This document shows positions 63,739-64,000 of a DNA stretch of 64,000 nucleotides, in pieces (within the stretch, counting starts at the first letter, position 1; each line of letters opens with the position of its first letter). A program made the translations under genes and the position numbers. The DNA is from Pseudomonas asiatica (GTDB lineage Bacteria > Pseudomonadota > Gammaproteobacteria > Pseudomonadales > Pseudomonadaceae), in NCBI RefSeq assembly GCF_040214835.1, contig NZ_CP157874.1, forward strand, positions 5,048,501 through 5,112,500, in the 5' to 3' direction. Below the pieces are notes generated by a model. That model made no database searches. It saw nothing but the letters and a program-made list of their open reading frames with translations, and was not told the DNA's origin.

Positions 63739-64000
63739 TCCGCTCGCCGTCAAAGTTCCAGGCCTCACCTGCCCCCCAGAAGTGGAAGTTAAACTCATAG
63801 GCACTTAGTGCGAATGATGTTTTTCGTTACCTGAAAATGGACATGACCGAATGATTAAAAATTCATTCGAGAAACCACTATTACCTTGACAACCCAACCC
63901 TGCAATTTAATAGATAAACATCACTTGAATCTAGTTACAGCCAACAACAGCACGTTCTAATCAAACCGTGCTGGGTGTCATGCTGAGCAGTTGACAAAGT
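63739..64000. other. AT-rich right edge with no gene seen
   Basis: From about 63800 the base composition falls clearly below the rest of the window (runs such as ATGATTAAAAATTCATTCGA). No reading frame with a plausible start and no stable hairpin was found. It may be the promoter region of a gene beyond the edge, or imported DNA. Confidence 0.45.

Overview
The window reads as chromosomal core genome of a Pseudomonas putida-group bacterium. The evidence is high GC, the gene order, a CbrA/CbrB-CrcZ locus, a TTG-started carA, typical P. putida REP palindromes and a Pseudomonas-like tmRNA. I see no prophage, insertion sequence, CRISPR array, secretion island or rRNA. Most of it is conserved housekeeping DNA, so the points of interest are regulatory: leader RNAs, operators, promoters, an sRNA and repeats. 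Only the last 2 kb, after ssrA, looks accessory.

Layout. 1-4.7 kb: 5' part of a periplasmic haem-binding gene (phuT-like) with a Fur box, a small Rieske protein, sfsA with an aminotransferase, dksA and gluQ. 4.8-10.2 kb: cbrX-cbrA-cbrB and the CbrB/sigma-54-driven sRNA CrcZ, which titrates Hfq/Crc and sets carbon catabolite repression. 10.3-19 kb: pcnB-folK, panB-panC, pgi, an acetyl-CoA synthetase and an MpaB-family gene. 19-23.4 kb: a 978-residue AsmA-like envelope protein, a VOC protein diverging from a small monooxygenase, and a BON protein. 23.6-39.5 kb: the ancient translation/envelope block, running on the minus strand as rlmE, ftsH-folP-glmM-tpiA-secG, tRNA-Leu(GAG), tRNA-fMet, rimP-nusA-infB-rbfA-truB-rpsO-pnp, with yhbY divergent. 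39.6-50 kb: a DUF4149 gene, greA-carB-carA with an attenuator-like leader, dapB, dnaJ, dnaK, grpE (two sigma-32 promoters). 50-54 kb: recN (LexA box), fur, bamE, ratA, smpB. 54-61 kb: lldR and the lldP-lldD-dld lactate operon. 61-64 kb: a small secreted protein, ssrA (tmRNA), then DUF6124, DUF3077 and orphan small genes in a repeat-rich tail.

Connections inside the window. CrcZ probably relieves Hfq/Crc repression of lldP, whose leader carries a CA motif beside the ribosome-binding site. Fur is encoded 50 kb from a Fur box it probably binds. SmpB and its RNA partner ssrA lie 8 kb apart. GrpE, DnaK and DnaJ form one chaperone machine with linked heat-shock promoters.

Nothing here is a clear new multi-gene system. 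The best leads for undescribed biology are the structured leader upstream of the DUF6124 gene beside ssrA, a cluster of GTAAC repeats before panB that resembles CbrB sites, the carA leader, a dksA leader hairpin, and a 32-bp-arm inverted repeat after yhbY. All start sites, structures and operators were read by eye; nothing was aligned or folded by software.
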